DNA from: Acanthosoma haemorrhoidale
Lineage: Eukaryota; Arthropoda; Insecta; Hemiptera; Acanthosomatidae
Length of the DNA: 64,000 nt
Reading direction: 5' to 3'
Assembly (NCBI GenBank): GCA_930367205.1
Contig: OV884015.1
Location: forward strand, 38,431,288 to 38,495,287
In this document: positions 24,076 through 35,313 of the stretch, in pieces
How positions within the stretch are numbered: the first letter of the stretch is position 1
Layout: the number at the start of each line of letters is the position of its first letter
Program-made: the position numbers and the translations under genes
The notes under the pieces: generated by a model
Databases searched by the model: none
What the model was told of the DNA's origin: nothing
What the model saw: only the letters and a program-made list of their open reading frames with translations

Positions 24076-24993
24076 TGTCGGGTCGTCACGAATGGATGTG
24101 CCCAGTTACCCTAGCCCTAGTGACGAAGTGAGGGTTGATTAGGCTATTACCTGGACAATTGCTTCATGACGGGTCTTACTACTGTACTATCTGACTCCAT
24201 ATTTGATAGGTATGTGCCCCGACAGTGCACTATGTTCAGGAGAAGAGGTATAGGGTAGGTATTGTAGGTAGTTTATGTGGTCTTGGAACGACCACGAATT
24301 CACACTCGGTATCTAATAGTAGGCGAAAACCGTCCGGATCCCAAAGGCGAGTGTGAACCGGAAGGAGCAGACTGGATTGCCGTGGGAGACGCTACTAGGT
24401 AACGTTTGTAGGGCCACGGCAACCGTTGTCCGCGAGGGAGAGGTCTCTCTCAAGGAGCTGCTAGTTTTAGCGAGACGAAGGCAGAAAATCCCACTAGGAG
24501 AGTGTGGGGTCTGGCAAGGCCGGACTAAATCATAGCGAGGTTAGGAAGAGAGGTCCAGAGGTTTTCATAAATGAGAAGGCCAAGTCTTGAAACTTCAGTG
24601 CAGCTGCATGTCTGCCTGTTAGAGAGTCGTTGTTAAAATAATTTACAGCCAAAAACCCGGGTCTATTTATACCTGGCTGTGCCTCGTTAGTAGCCAACCA
24701 TGTAAGGCGTTATTGTGGCCAATGATATCCCAGTTTGCGGTGGTCTTTGTTTTCGGCCGAGACTCAGGCCTAGGTATTGGTCACCCGCTACCTGCTCTGC
24801 TCTATCCTTTCCAGCCTCTAACTAGTTTTTTTGCAGCTGCGTCTTTTATTGTTTACAACTTTTAAAATAACTGATGGTTTGGTAATGTTATTTACATTTG
24901 TTTAAATTAATTTACAACATATTATAACCAATTTACAATATATATACAATAGAGTATAGGGTGGTTTATCTTATGTATTTAGCGGTCGCTACA
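24076..24993 (+). mobile_element. Solo LTR 3 (918 bp)
   Basis: Starts TGTCGGGTCGTCACGA and ends TAGCGGTCGCTACA, flanked by ACACC on both sides. This is the longest copy: it carries the segment near its 5' end (about 24095-24210) that LTR 2 lacks. A TATTTATA promoter-like motif lies near 24664-24671. It shares most of its sequence with LTR 2 and with the truncated LTR at 43435-43968. No internal retrotransposon sequence is adjacent. Confidence 0.9.
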
Positions 24994-24998
24994 ACACC

Positions 24999-26028
24999 TT
25001 TTTTAACACAATGGTTTTACAGAGGCATGAGCATCAAGAATATGTAAGTAGTTTGGCATTAAGGTCTATCGTAGAGTTAATTGTGGAGTTAATTACATTC
25101 CAAACTAAGGTTTCGAGATCTGGTAATGTGTTGGATAGTGTGAATTAGATGTTTACTAGGAAGTGCTTATAATTTATAATTGATTGAAGCTGTATCTTGT
25201 CAACGTAAATCTGATAAGTTGATGAAAGTATTCAGGAGAGCTGGGCATGATCGCTCTATATAAAGGGTGGAAAAGTCTATCTCCCCCATTGAAGATAATC
25301 CGTACTATCATCAAATTAATGGCTATTAGCGTCGGTATCTGCCCGGCCAGCCTCCCGGTCGGATCCTTCTAATTCGTTCTGCTCTTTTAATCGGATTACT
25401 TTTATTCAGATCTACTGTTAACGGCTTCCTTGGCGGCACTCACGGATGAAGGTCATATGTAGAACCAAATGAGAGAGGAATGAAATAATTAGAAAAAATG
25501 TATACTGAAAGATGAAAGCAGGTTGTAAAATAGAGCGTCGCTTAAGGTTTGAACACGTCTAAGGCAGTATTTACAGTAAATGTGCATAGTGCGCGTACCC
25601 TATGCCTCGTAAGCACCACAGGACCGTGGGGATCAATCGGAGCTTCGTCATTGCTGAGGCACGGGTATCATTTTTAGGGATGCTAACCTTTAAATTTGAT
25701 TTTTTAATTTAGGCCCTCTCATTTGTCTGTACCACCTTGGACTCACTAGTCAATAGCCACTAGTCACACCTAGCCATTTCCCTGCTAATACTTTACATCC
25801 ACAGACGGCCACGCGGTATAGATGTCCCTCAGTCTCGACTCTTTCACTAAAATCAACACTATTTATATGATTATTAAATAATTTTCAAAGTCCTGATGTC
25901 ACTACTTCAATGCTGTTACTTGATGCAACTTGGTATCTCATATAATACCATAATAAAAAAAAATCTGCTGACAGAATTCTTTCGTGTATACATTATTTTG
26001 TACAAAGTATTGGATAAATATATTTATA
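24999..26028. other. No recognisable gene or repeat
   Basis: AT-rich sequence without recognised features. Confidence 0.5.
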
Positions 26029-26095
26029 GGTTACCCTCGTCGACTAGTGGTTACCGTTACATCCGGGTTCGTTACCTTGCTCTCCCAAGGAGTTT
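26029..26095 (+). mobile_element. Possible tRNA-derived SINE fragment
   Basis: CGACTAGTGGTTACCG (box A-like, 26041-26056) is followed closely by CCGGGTTCGTTACC (box B-like, 26063-26076). The spacing is shorter than in a tRNA and no cloverleaf forms, so a decayed SINE head is the best reading. Confidence 0.35.
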
Positions 26096-29000
26096 TTCTT
26101 AAGGTGATGGGTCAGGTACTCATCCTTATGATGCCTGACTAACGAATTAGTAACCAAAATGAATGTTGAAAGGTACCTAGCGCCAACCACGCAAGTGCAA
26201 GCCCTTCCAAGCGATCAGCATCGATTCACCTCTCTTTAAAGTGTTGAGTCATGGATTTCTTCTTTGAGATATTATTCATTGTTCCTTATCAAAATAAAGC
26301 AATCATATTACTTCGTATTTACTTCAAATTAAGAGTGACGTTTAAAAAAAATGGCGTTATAAGAGCTAACTTTCTTTTGACTTTGTTAGCTCGTAACGTT
26401 CAATTGAAACACTTGGAAACTGTGCAGACGATGTTGTGAACATGCATCATTCTGTAATGTTCACGATGACAAGAGAGACAAAGGAGCTAAGCGCGAGTGC
26501 ATACGGAGGCCGAGTGCGTGCAATTACCCCTTCGATTATGCCGGCGAGCGATCTCGGACCCTGAGAGTACTAACGCAGCGGTAATCCTGTAAAAAGCATT
26601 GGCTAAAAGCCCGAACCCTTCCCTCGGCTATCACCTAATTGTTTTCAACAGCGGCAGCTCCCCTCCTTGTTGTTTACTGGTGGGGATTTAGCAGGGACAA
26701 CCTCTCAGCCCTGACATCGCTCCCTGTCGGCAGATCCCAGTGTCGCTCTTAACTCTCTGATCGATCTCAGGGCTCATCTACCAGCCTCCCTTGCTTGTCT
26801 TCTATCAAATCTCACATTATGGTAAATGTTTGTTTTCATTGCATAAACAAAAGGAAATTCTAACAAATGTCAATATCAATGGTTGGCCGTCAATATCCCT
26901 GGCTACTAACCTGTAGATAAAGTGCTCCACATCTGTCTCCAAATAAGGATTTCACCAAAAAACATAGAACTGGAACATGGTCTATGGTCGCATGGAGATG
27001 TTTTTTTTTTGTATATCATTGATTTGCGTATATATACGATTATTTTCTTGATTTTGTTATAACAACAGTGTTTTTTTTAAATTATTTCGACTATAACATT
27101 AGTCAACAGGGCTTGGATAGAAATTTGTTGTATAGATTGTATGGACCCCAGGGAGCACCATAGGGAGAACAATGCTCCAGGCACCCCTGAGCGCCCCAGT
27201 TCCACTTTTTTTGTGCACAGGATATGTATTGTTATTTTTATGACGCGAGGACTAATCAGAGGATGCAAGTAAAACCATGTTGTCTACCAATATTTCACAC
27301 ATCAGTACAATCCACTGATGTTTAGATAGTTGTGGTTCATGGAATGGAGGATACCGCAACAAATCCTAAATAAATGTTGCCTGTCGTAACCTGATATGAG
27401 TCCTGTAAGTGAATTGATAGAATAGCTTTTCCATTTCTGAAAGTATTATATTTACCTTTCAGTTTTTGTTTAGATTAAGTATGAACTGATTTGTTACATT
27501 TAGGGTTTCTTTGTTTTCTTTAATATTAGGCACCGCTATGTGTGAATGCTAGTTATATATGATGACTCGACGACAGAAAAAGAAATAACTACAGAAATAT
27601 GACAAATATTATTATAGAATTTGGAGTGGGGTAACAAATTAGAGATTTTTCTTAAACTATGGTTAAAAAATAATAAAAACTGTCATCAAAATCTTGTAAC
27701 ATTTTTACGACAATAACGAAATCAATTAATGTCTTGGATCTTTGTCTCAAGCTCCTAGTGTGTCCTAGTCTAGGGGATGTCTGAGCAGATTAAAACGCAT
27801 AAACAGAATTACGACTATGACTCTTCCAAGACAATGTCCTTCCTCAAAACTTGGCAAGTATTGATCGCAAAAGAACTTGTTCCTCTCTGTCGAAGAGGTA
27901 AACGGGACATCTTTCGACAATGTGTGAAAACAAATTTGTCAGCCATTTTGTTGAAGGGAACAGTGGCTCCAAAAGAGCTTGTAAAGTGTAGCAACTTTCA
28001 ATTTAGAAATTTGTGAAATCAATAGGAATGGCACCCTTACTTAAGAAAAAGCTATAAAGGGACCGAAAACAAATAGAAACATTGCCTTTTGTTATTCCGA
28101 CATCTTTTATTTATTTCTTGTTCTCTTTGAAACAAGTGCTTTAATACACAATTCAAAACAGTATTCTTTGTTTTATTGAGCATAATTTCATTAAGCTAAT
28201 AAAATGTTACATTTCCAATTAGATCAGTTTACAGGCATAGGTATAAGGTAAGTATAGTAATCGTTATGACAGTTAGTCTCTTGACTAAACATGAGCAGCA
28301 TAAACACCAACTGGAGTTCAGCGGAGGATCATACAAAATATTAATAAACGGTTTTTCCAAATGTCAATAATCACTCCCAGAGTGATAATAATTCTCGTAA
28401 GTTACTAAATTTTTATTTTTATTTCATTAGTAACTTTTTGAAGGAATCAGTTTTTTATAGGCAAACTGTACGAAATGGCTATATTGTGCTAAAAACATAA
28501 GGAACACGCATTGTTTTTCTGCTACAAAGACATTTTAGGTTTTAAGCAAGTTACCATGGGTAATTTTCGATCTCCAATGATATCTCTAAAAGGGGTTTGA
28601 TAACAGTAAGGTAAGTTGGGGAAGGGATCTTGTTCCAGTTTTCTGTGAATAATCTTGTTCAAGAATTTTATTAACTTCAAGTTTCTCACTGAAAATCCTC
28701 GCTTTATATAAAATCAACGTCAATAAGATTGAACGGTCTTATTCACTTAAAACTTTGACATTATTATTCATGAACTTGTGTTTGTAACATAAAAATGGCA
28801 TCCAAATTCGAATCTATTATCCTGTGGCCCTTGGCATTTTATAACATCATTTTTCCATTTTCAGGTCTTAATATCTCTCGAAATGCCGCTCAGCTACTAG
28901 AAGGATGATAGGTTTAGAATATTTTTTTTTTTGTTTTTTACATCGGTAAAATTGTTTCAGATATAGTTTTTACTTTTCCGTACCTAAATGACTCATTGAA

Positions 29001-31419
29001 AAATAAAGATTCTGACTTGCAGGTCACCCATTGTGCAATAATTGGCCTACGTGCATCGGTGCCTTTAATTCCAGAGACATTACTGTTAATTATTAAGAAG
29101 GTTTTGTCATTGCTGGAACTATTGTATAAGATTTACTAGCTTCGGCTTAAAATTCATGGGGTCAATATCAACTAATAAATAGGATGTTATGTTTGGAACG
29201 TCTCTTTTGTCTGGTGATTTGTGTGATTGACTACTAATTGTAGAGCTTTCCGTTTTTGTTGTTCGTTTTGGAACGGGTTCCTCCAATGATATAGGGAATG
29301 CGGTATATGAAACCTAATGAAAGGGTATAATTGGCACTATCTCACTTGGCACAGCCAATATCAGCCAGAGGCGCATGGGCACGGCTTTTTAAATTACATT
29401 TCACCCTCAAATTGCAGTGCAAAAATGAACGCTGTGTAATTCATTGTATAGAAACCTTCTAGATGTCTCCAGATTGTGAACCAATTCACGCCGATCGATC
29501 AGAGATTATGATCGAGTTGAGCAACGCGTGCGATCCGAGCCTGCATCAGGTAGTACAGAGGGAAGTGAAGTATGCCGCTTGTGCAGGCAAGGAGTTTATT
29601 GAGTTGGAAAGGGAGGGTGCTATAGCTAACCTAATATCCGACGGCGCTGGATCATATTTGTCTACAAAAGGTTTTTAATAAAGGTCCATTAGCGAATGGA
29701 GGTGGGGTGGACTAAACCACCGGCTTTGACTTCATTCGATCAATCAATCTTGGGTCTGTTCGCTTTGATCTTTCAGCTATGTTCCGCAAGGTAGGGGACG
29801 TTTTTCAGCAATGGAAAATCTTGAGGAATCTGTTTACAAATTTCTCAATCGCTCAGGATAACTTTTTGAATAAGGATCAAGACATTGGGAAAATAATTTC
29901 ATAAACGATAGAACTCTCATTGCTGATCCTGGATACGTTTGCGTGTACTACGAAAGCTTTTTATGCCAAAGTGACAGATTTTAAAGATATGCTCAAGAAA
30001 ACCACGAATCACGCTTTATATGTTTACGCTTAGGTATACTATGGGAAGTAAGGAAGTAAGTAAGGGCTGGACCAAAGCGATGTTATTTTCGTTCAATATT
30101 TTAGCTATTGGCAATTTTAGTAGTTAAAGGGTATTTTAAGTGACACTAGAAATCCTTTTCAACAGAAAAAAAAAATGCAAATGGCTTAAACAGCTACATT
30201 TAAAATCCTGTGATTTTGTTTTAATTTTCAGTCTTAAAAATTGAGAAAACAAACCAGAAATTTAAACCTAGAAATTCAACTAAACAAGCCCGACTTCTTT
30301 TTTTTATATATTTTGCCTGTATTTGGGACATAAGTTGGAACTTTGGTTTCTAGGGTATGAGGGAAGTATAAAAAAAAATTTAGCTATATTATTTTTATTC
30401 GAAATAACTTCAGGTTTTTTTTAGCACTTGTTCTAAGAAACTTTGTGGTAAGTGAATCAGTAAATTCAAGAAATGAAAATGTTAACTTTTTGGAATATTT
30501 TATTTTTTAAAAATGCGTCAAACGCTCTAAAAAATAATATTCAGTTGGTGACAAGTCAGGTGAATGTGGAGGATGTGGTAAAACTACTATTTTCAGATCA
30601 CGTATTTTTTTTAAATTTAACTAACAACATTTGCTCAGGCATGACAAATCATGAAGAAGTCCTGTTGACGAAGACTGTAACTTTTTCTTTCAATTTTTCA
30701 TAAAATTTGTCTATTTTTGAAGAGTAAGAGGCCACTGTAATATTCTCACCATTCTTTAATTTTAATAAATAAATTTCAACTTTTCTGGATGTTTTGTCAT
30801 TTTTACGACGTCTATTATGAAACAAAATACATTTCGCTCCCATTTACAGACCAATAGACGATAAATAAGTCAGTGGCACAACCGATCTCACGATCTAAGT
30901 GAACTCTAAAAGGATTTATGCGGTGAGTTAGAGGAACAGAGAGCTATCAGCCTAAAGGAGGGCGAGTAGGCGACCAAACAACAGTATGAGAGATGGTCTG
31001 AGACTCCAGCCAACTCGTCTGGGTGGCTCCAGCCATCCAGGCTCCAGGCATCGATCTACCCGATCATCTGTGCCTCTCATCTTGCCGTTGCATCCCAATC
31101 CTCTTGTCAACATTTTTACAGGCTCTCGCTTATGATGCTCCTCTAAATGGGTTTCTAACTGCTGGTGATAAAAGTTCTAGTTGTACAAAAAGTCTAATGG
31201 ATTTCTGGATATGTTTCGTCTATTATTTAGGTTAAACGTATTTAAAGCCTTTAAACGTTAGGGTAATAATGAAAAGTTCTAATCCGAAGAAGGCCTTGAT
31301 AAAAAGATCAATAAAAGTCTTGAGTGTCGTATTTCAAAAATATGTTTTATAAAATTACAATCTCGTAGAACTAACTACAATTTTGGTTCATAAAATTGAA
31401 ATAATTGGAGTGCAAAATT
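26096..31419. other. Long non-coding stretch, no supported gene
   Basis: Frames at 27777-28016, 29463-29678 and 30473-30703 are short, lack known domains and look like chance. A GC-richer island lies at about 26470-26800. No repeat family from elsewhere in the window was recognised. Confidence 0.5.
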
Positions 31420-31489
31420 TCTCACCACTGTACCGTAACAATCAACCTCCACCGAGGATTCCCACACTCCTTACTCCTCTCACACCACC
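31420..31489 (+). mobile_element. LINE D copy 2, 3' UTR fragment
   Basis: Matches 21344-21414 of LINE D (CTCACCACTGTACCG onward to CCTCTCACACCACC). The poly(A) tail seen in copy 1 is absent here, and unrelated or extended sequence follows. Confidence 0.7.
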
Positions 31490-31659
31490 TTCAAGCAGGT
31501 CCTCCTAGTACAAGGATCCGATCACCCTAAATATTTTATATTTATCCCTCATCCGAAAATTCTAACTGGAGAGCTTAGGGGAAAAAAACAAAAAAACAAA
31601 ACAAATTCTATGCAGTAGCAGAGCAAGTGACTTTGTCAATGTACATGTACATGATTTTA

Positions 31660-32140
31660 TCTGGTCATGAAATGGATAGACATCTCAATTTCTCTTCCCA
31701 TCTTGGAGACAAAATAGAAAAAGTTCGCCTTAAGTCTCCCTAGCTTTCACACTTATGGACTCGACTTAACTTCCCTACGTCTCAAACTTACATAAATGTG
31801 TTCTCCGTTCAGCTCTGATGTATAGTGCCCCAGTAAAAACTCACCTGACTGACAACAAAACTTCAAGTCTCCAACACTTTCAGAACGGTATCATGAGAAA
31901 AGTGGTGAGACATACCTCTATCAGGAGGCTAAAGAACGCCGAGCTGGGCGTGCCACCGGTGAGACTTTTTGACTCGTACATTGGTATTTATCACCATGAC
32001 TTCACCACCATACCCGCATCGATGGCAACAGACAGTTTCGGATACTTAGTTTTAGTTAGTTTCAGTTTACAACCTTTCGGGAGGGTGTGCAACACTTTCA
32101 AATTTCAGAATATAAATAAGTTTGTCAGTTATATAACTTT
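31660..32140 (+). mobile_element. LINE B copy 2 (decayed RT C-terminus)
   Basis: Homologous to 685-802 plus 1874-2215. It includes a readable frame at 31818-32153 with HLTDNKTSSLQHFQNGIMRK and, further on, the ATCGATGGCAACAGAC segment shared with the other copies. It is not interrupted at the position where copy 1 carries LINE C. The RT catalytic motifs are not present. Confidence 0.75.
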
Positions 32141-32438
32141 ATATTCTGTATAAAGTGTGCAATTTTAGTTTATTTATTTCTTTATAGATTCCAAATATTG
32201 TAAATTAAAATTTCAAAAAAAAAGTGAGATAAAGAAATTATAGTAGATAATCCTCTCTTCTTAACATCTTCACAGGAAAGTCGGCGACTGACTTGCAACA
32301 CCGTCTTGCTAATTTACATAGTCATAATATGTAAGTATATTATGTAGATGTCACACGCTACAGCCTACCTTAAAGGCGTAAACGCTTTAACAGATGCTGT
32401 ATTAATAGCAGAGTGCCTTTCACATACTCTTATTAATT

Positions 32439-32448
32439 GTTAAAAGTT
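32439..32448. repeat. 10-bp target duplication (3' side) of full-length LINE A
   Basis: GTTAAAAGTT here and at 36600-36609. Confidence 0.75.
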
Positions 32449-32613
32449 CAGAACTTTATTGTGAAATAATTACAATCTGCCTTTTATAAGGCAATATAAA
32501 TACAGATAAATGATCTCATTCATACCATATTTACAGTCATCATTCACTCGCTCATTCATACTAGGACATGATTGGAGAAATTGGCCATTGCCAGGACTCC
32601 CACTGTCACGCGA

Positions 32614-35304
32614 TTATAGCAGGTCACGAGGCCACTGCCGTTTCAGTCTCCGAGGAGGATTATAGGGATGAGTGGCGCAGTGCAAAGACTGTGCTACAGG
32701 ATTAGGGTGGTTGGAAAGGCTACTGTGGAATTTCATAGACTTGGAAGGGATGAGTTCTAGAATGTAGGGTATATTCAGGTCATTATGAAGGGTTTTGTTG
32801 CTGACATAATAAGGGGCATTTACTATTGTTCTCAGGACTTTGGATTGAAAGGATTGGATACGCTTGATGTTCGACTTTTTTGCTGTCCCCCATAGCTCTA
32901 TTCCGTATGTCCAGATTGGTTTAAGTATAACTTTGTAGATTAGTAGTTTATTTTCTATTGAGAGATGGGATGTCCTTTGAAGTAGTCTGTACAGTTGTCC
33001 AAAGCGTCTGTTTAGTTCTTGTCTTTTTAGTCTCGTATGTGGGTTCCAGGTCAGTCGTTTGTCGAGATGGAAGCCTAAGTACCGTACTGTCTCGGTTACT
33101 GGGAGAGGAATAGAATTAAAATAAACTAATGGACAAGTCTTGCGACAAAGGGTGAAGGTAATGTGGGAGCATTTTGCTTCATTAACTTTGATCCGCCATT
33201 GATTGCACCAATACTCGATCTCGTCAAGGTGTTTTTGAAGGTTATGGGATGCTATGTCGGGGTCTGGGTGGGATGACAAGACTGCAGTGTCATCTGCAAA
33301 TGTAGCCAAGAATGTGTTGGAAGTAGAAGGGACATCAGCGGTGTATAGGTTATAGAGGATGGGGCCTAGGACACTGCCCTGTGGAACTCCTGCATTTATG
33401 GGATAGTAGTTAGAGTATTCTAAGCCACAGCGGACTTGGAAGAAGCGGTTTGAAAGGTAGGACTGTAGGATTAGGAAAAGGGTCTGTGGTAAATGTCTTT
33501 TGAGCTTGTAGAGCAAACCTGCGTGCCAAACCCTGTCAAAAGCTTGAGCTATATCGAGAAAGGCAGCAGTGCAATACTTTTTGGTTTCAAGGGCTGAGGA
33601 GATGTGATCAACAACGCGAAGGCCTTGTTGAGCAGTGGAATGTCGTTGGCGGAAACCAAACTGGTGTGTGGGAAAAAGGTTTTTGGATTCAACAATTGGA
33701 AGTAGACGTTTTAGTAGGAGTTTCTCAAATATTTTTGAGAGGATAGGGAGTAGGCTAATTGGACGGTAAGATGAGGCGACATTGGGTGGTTTACCGGGTT
33801 TGGCGAATAGGACAATAATGGAATGTTTCCAGAGGAGAGGAAAGTGTGTCGTTCGGATAATGCAATTATATATGTAGGTTAGGAAGGTTATGGCTTTAGG
33901 AGGAAGTTGTTTGAGAATTTGAGGAGTTAGGAGATCATATCCAGGGGATTTTCTGTAAGGTAAATTTTTCAGAAGGTATTTGACCTCAGAGGGATTAACA
34001 GCTTTTGGTGGAAGAGAGAGAGGAATAGGTGAAGTGAGGAAATCTTCCACAGTTTTGCTGTGAGTATGGCTTTGATGAGAAAGGTGAGGTGTGAAAGTAT
34101 GGGTAAGATGCAGAGCAAATTCCTCCGACCTATCTCCATCCGAGGCCGCCCAGGACCCATCATCACGACGGAGTGGATGTGAAACAGGTTGATACTTTAG
34201 GATTTTTTTGGTTACATTCCACAAGGAGTTATCCCTGGTAGACAGAGAGGAGAGGTAGGAATTGAAAGAATCAGAACGGAAGGAGGCCAATCGCCGCTTT
34301 ACCAATCGGCAGTACTGATTGTACGAGCGGCGATCAGCAGGATGCCGGGATCTTTGCCACACTGTTCTAGAGCGGCGTTTGGATTTGATTAGATCTTTGA
34401 GATGTTGAGGTAAACGATTATGATTGTGGATTCTTGGGTGACGATGGGGTGACGATGCCTCCCAAGCCGACCTCTGGACCAGAGTAGTGAAAGAATGCAC
34501 TGCATCGTCTAGGTCTTGGGATGTTTTCAGGGATAATTTGAGGTTTACGGACTCTGTAAGAAGCTGACGGAAGTGGTCCCAGTCAACTGGGCCCCTAATA
34601 AATGAAGGAGGAGGCAGTTTGTGAATTGGTCTTAGGGAAATGGTTAATAATAAAGGACTATGATCAGAGGAGAGGTCATCGAGGCGCTTGAGTGAATAGT
34701 TTAGTGTTCCTAAACTATTGTAGAAGAAAAAGTCAAGGAGATCTGGATTTCGGTTGGGATCTGATGGCCAATAGGTGGCTGTGTCAGGAGAGATAGTGGA
34801 GCAATGTCTCCGTGTGAGTGCAGACAGCAAAGCACGTCCTCGTGTATTTGTGGATCTTGAGCCCCAGTGTTGGTGCTTTGCGTTAAAGTCCCCACCCACA
34901 AGGAAACGATGCCCGATGGAGTCTAGAAAGGAGATGAATTGGGAATCGGGAATGGATTTATTGGGAGGGCAGTACACTGATGCTAGAGTAAGGGGAAAAG
35001 TGAGGGTGGTGATTGACACTGCAGTGGATTGAAGGAAATCATGTGCTACCAAAGGAACTATGTGATGGGATATGGAGTTATGGACAATGACAGCGGTACC
35101 TGCATGAGCTCTTCCATCTGGGTGATCAGTTCGATAAGTCTGGTACTGTCGAACGGTAAATGGTCGTTTACTTGTAAGTCTTGTTTCAGTAATAAGAGCT
35201 ACATCGATGTTTTTGTCATGGAGTAGTGCTGTCAGTTCGTTAGTGTGGGTGCGAACACCATTCGCATTCCAAAGGAGAATGGATAAGGAGTCGGAAGGAT
35301 CCAC
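32614..35304 (-). CDS. LINE A ORF2: endonuclease-reverse transcriptase
   Basis: This is the enzyme that nicks the target and copies the element RNA at the nick. Numbering 896 residues from the codon after the ORF1 stop, the endonuclease-like domain spans about 8-222: LLWNANGV (10-17), catalytic-type ITETRL (38-43), VGGDFNAKH (136-144) and SSDHSPLL (212-219). The RT spans about 490-760: SSYRPISLLP (511-520), motif A AAFLDIAQAFDRVWH (580-594), motif B GVPQGSVLGP (639-648), the catalytic FADD (669-672), and motif E VRYLGFHLDKRLTW (740-753). No C-terminal zinc knuckle is seen. The frame opens with GTG directly after the ORF1 TAA, and the next in-frame ATG is codon 857. Translation must therefore use stop readthrough or a non-AUG start. 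The frame matches ORF1. Confidence 0.95.
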   Translation of the reverse strand: MDPSDSLSILLWNANGVRTHTNELTALLHDKNIDVALITETRLTSKRPFTVRQYQTYRTDHPDGRAHAGTAVIVHNSISHHIVPLVAHDFLQSTAVSITTLTFPLTLASVYCPPNKSIPDSQFISFLDSIGHRFLVGGDFNAKHQHWGSRSTNTRGRALLSALTRRHCSTISPDTATYWPSDPNRNPDLLDFFFYNSLGTLNYSLKRLDDLSSDHSPLLLTISLRPIHKLPPPSFIRGPVDWDHFRQLLTESVNLKLSLKTSQDLDDAVHSFTTLVQRSAWEASSPHRHPRIHNHNRLPQHLKDLIKSKRRSRTVWQRSRHPADRRSYNQYCRLVKRRLASFRSDSFNSYLSSLSTRDNSLWNVTKKILKYQPVSHPLRRDDGSWAASDGDRSEEFALHLTHTFTPHLSHQSHTHSKTVEDFLTSPIPLSLPPKAVNPSEVKYLLKNLPYRKSPGYDLLTPQILKQLPPKAITFLTYIYNCIIRTTHFPLLWKHSIIVLFAKPGKPPNVASSYRPISLLPILSKIFEKLLLKRLLPIVESKNLFPTHQFGFRQRHSTAQQGLRVVDHISSALETKKYCTAAFLDIAQAFDRVWHAGLLYKLKRHLPQTLFLILQSYLSNRFFQVRCGLEYSNYYPINAGVPQGSVLGPILYNLYTADVPSTSNTFLATFADDTAVLSSHPDPDIASHNLQKHLDEIEYWCNQWRIKVNEAKCSHITFTLCRKTCPLVYFNSIPLPVTETVRYLGFHLDKRLTWNPHTRLKRQELNRRFGQLYRLLQRTSHLSIENKLLIYKVILKPIWTYGIELWGTAKKSNIKRIQSFQSKVLRTIVNAPYYVSNKTLHNDLNIPYILELIPSKSMKFHSSLSNHPNPVAQSLHCATHPYNPPRRLKRQWPRDLL

Positions 35305-35313
35305 TTATGGATT
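35299..35313 (-). promoter_or_regulatory. Same-frame ORF1-UAA-ORF2 junction (candidate recoding site)
   Basis: On the transcript the junction reads AAU CCA UAA GUG GAU CC. ORF2 continues in the ORF1 frame with no AUG available. The same bases occur at the equivalent junction in the decayed copy at 63808-63822. Readthrough, or termination coupled to reinitiation at GUG, are the candidate mechanisms; the sequence does not decide between them. Confidence 0.6.
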
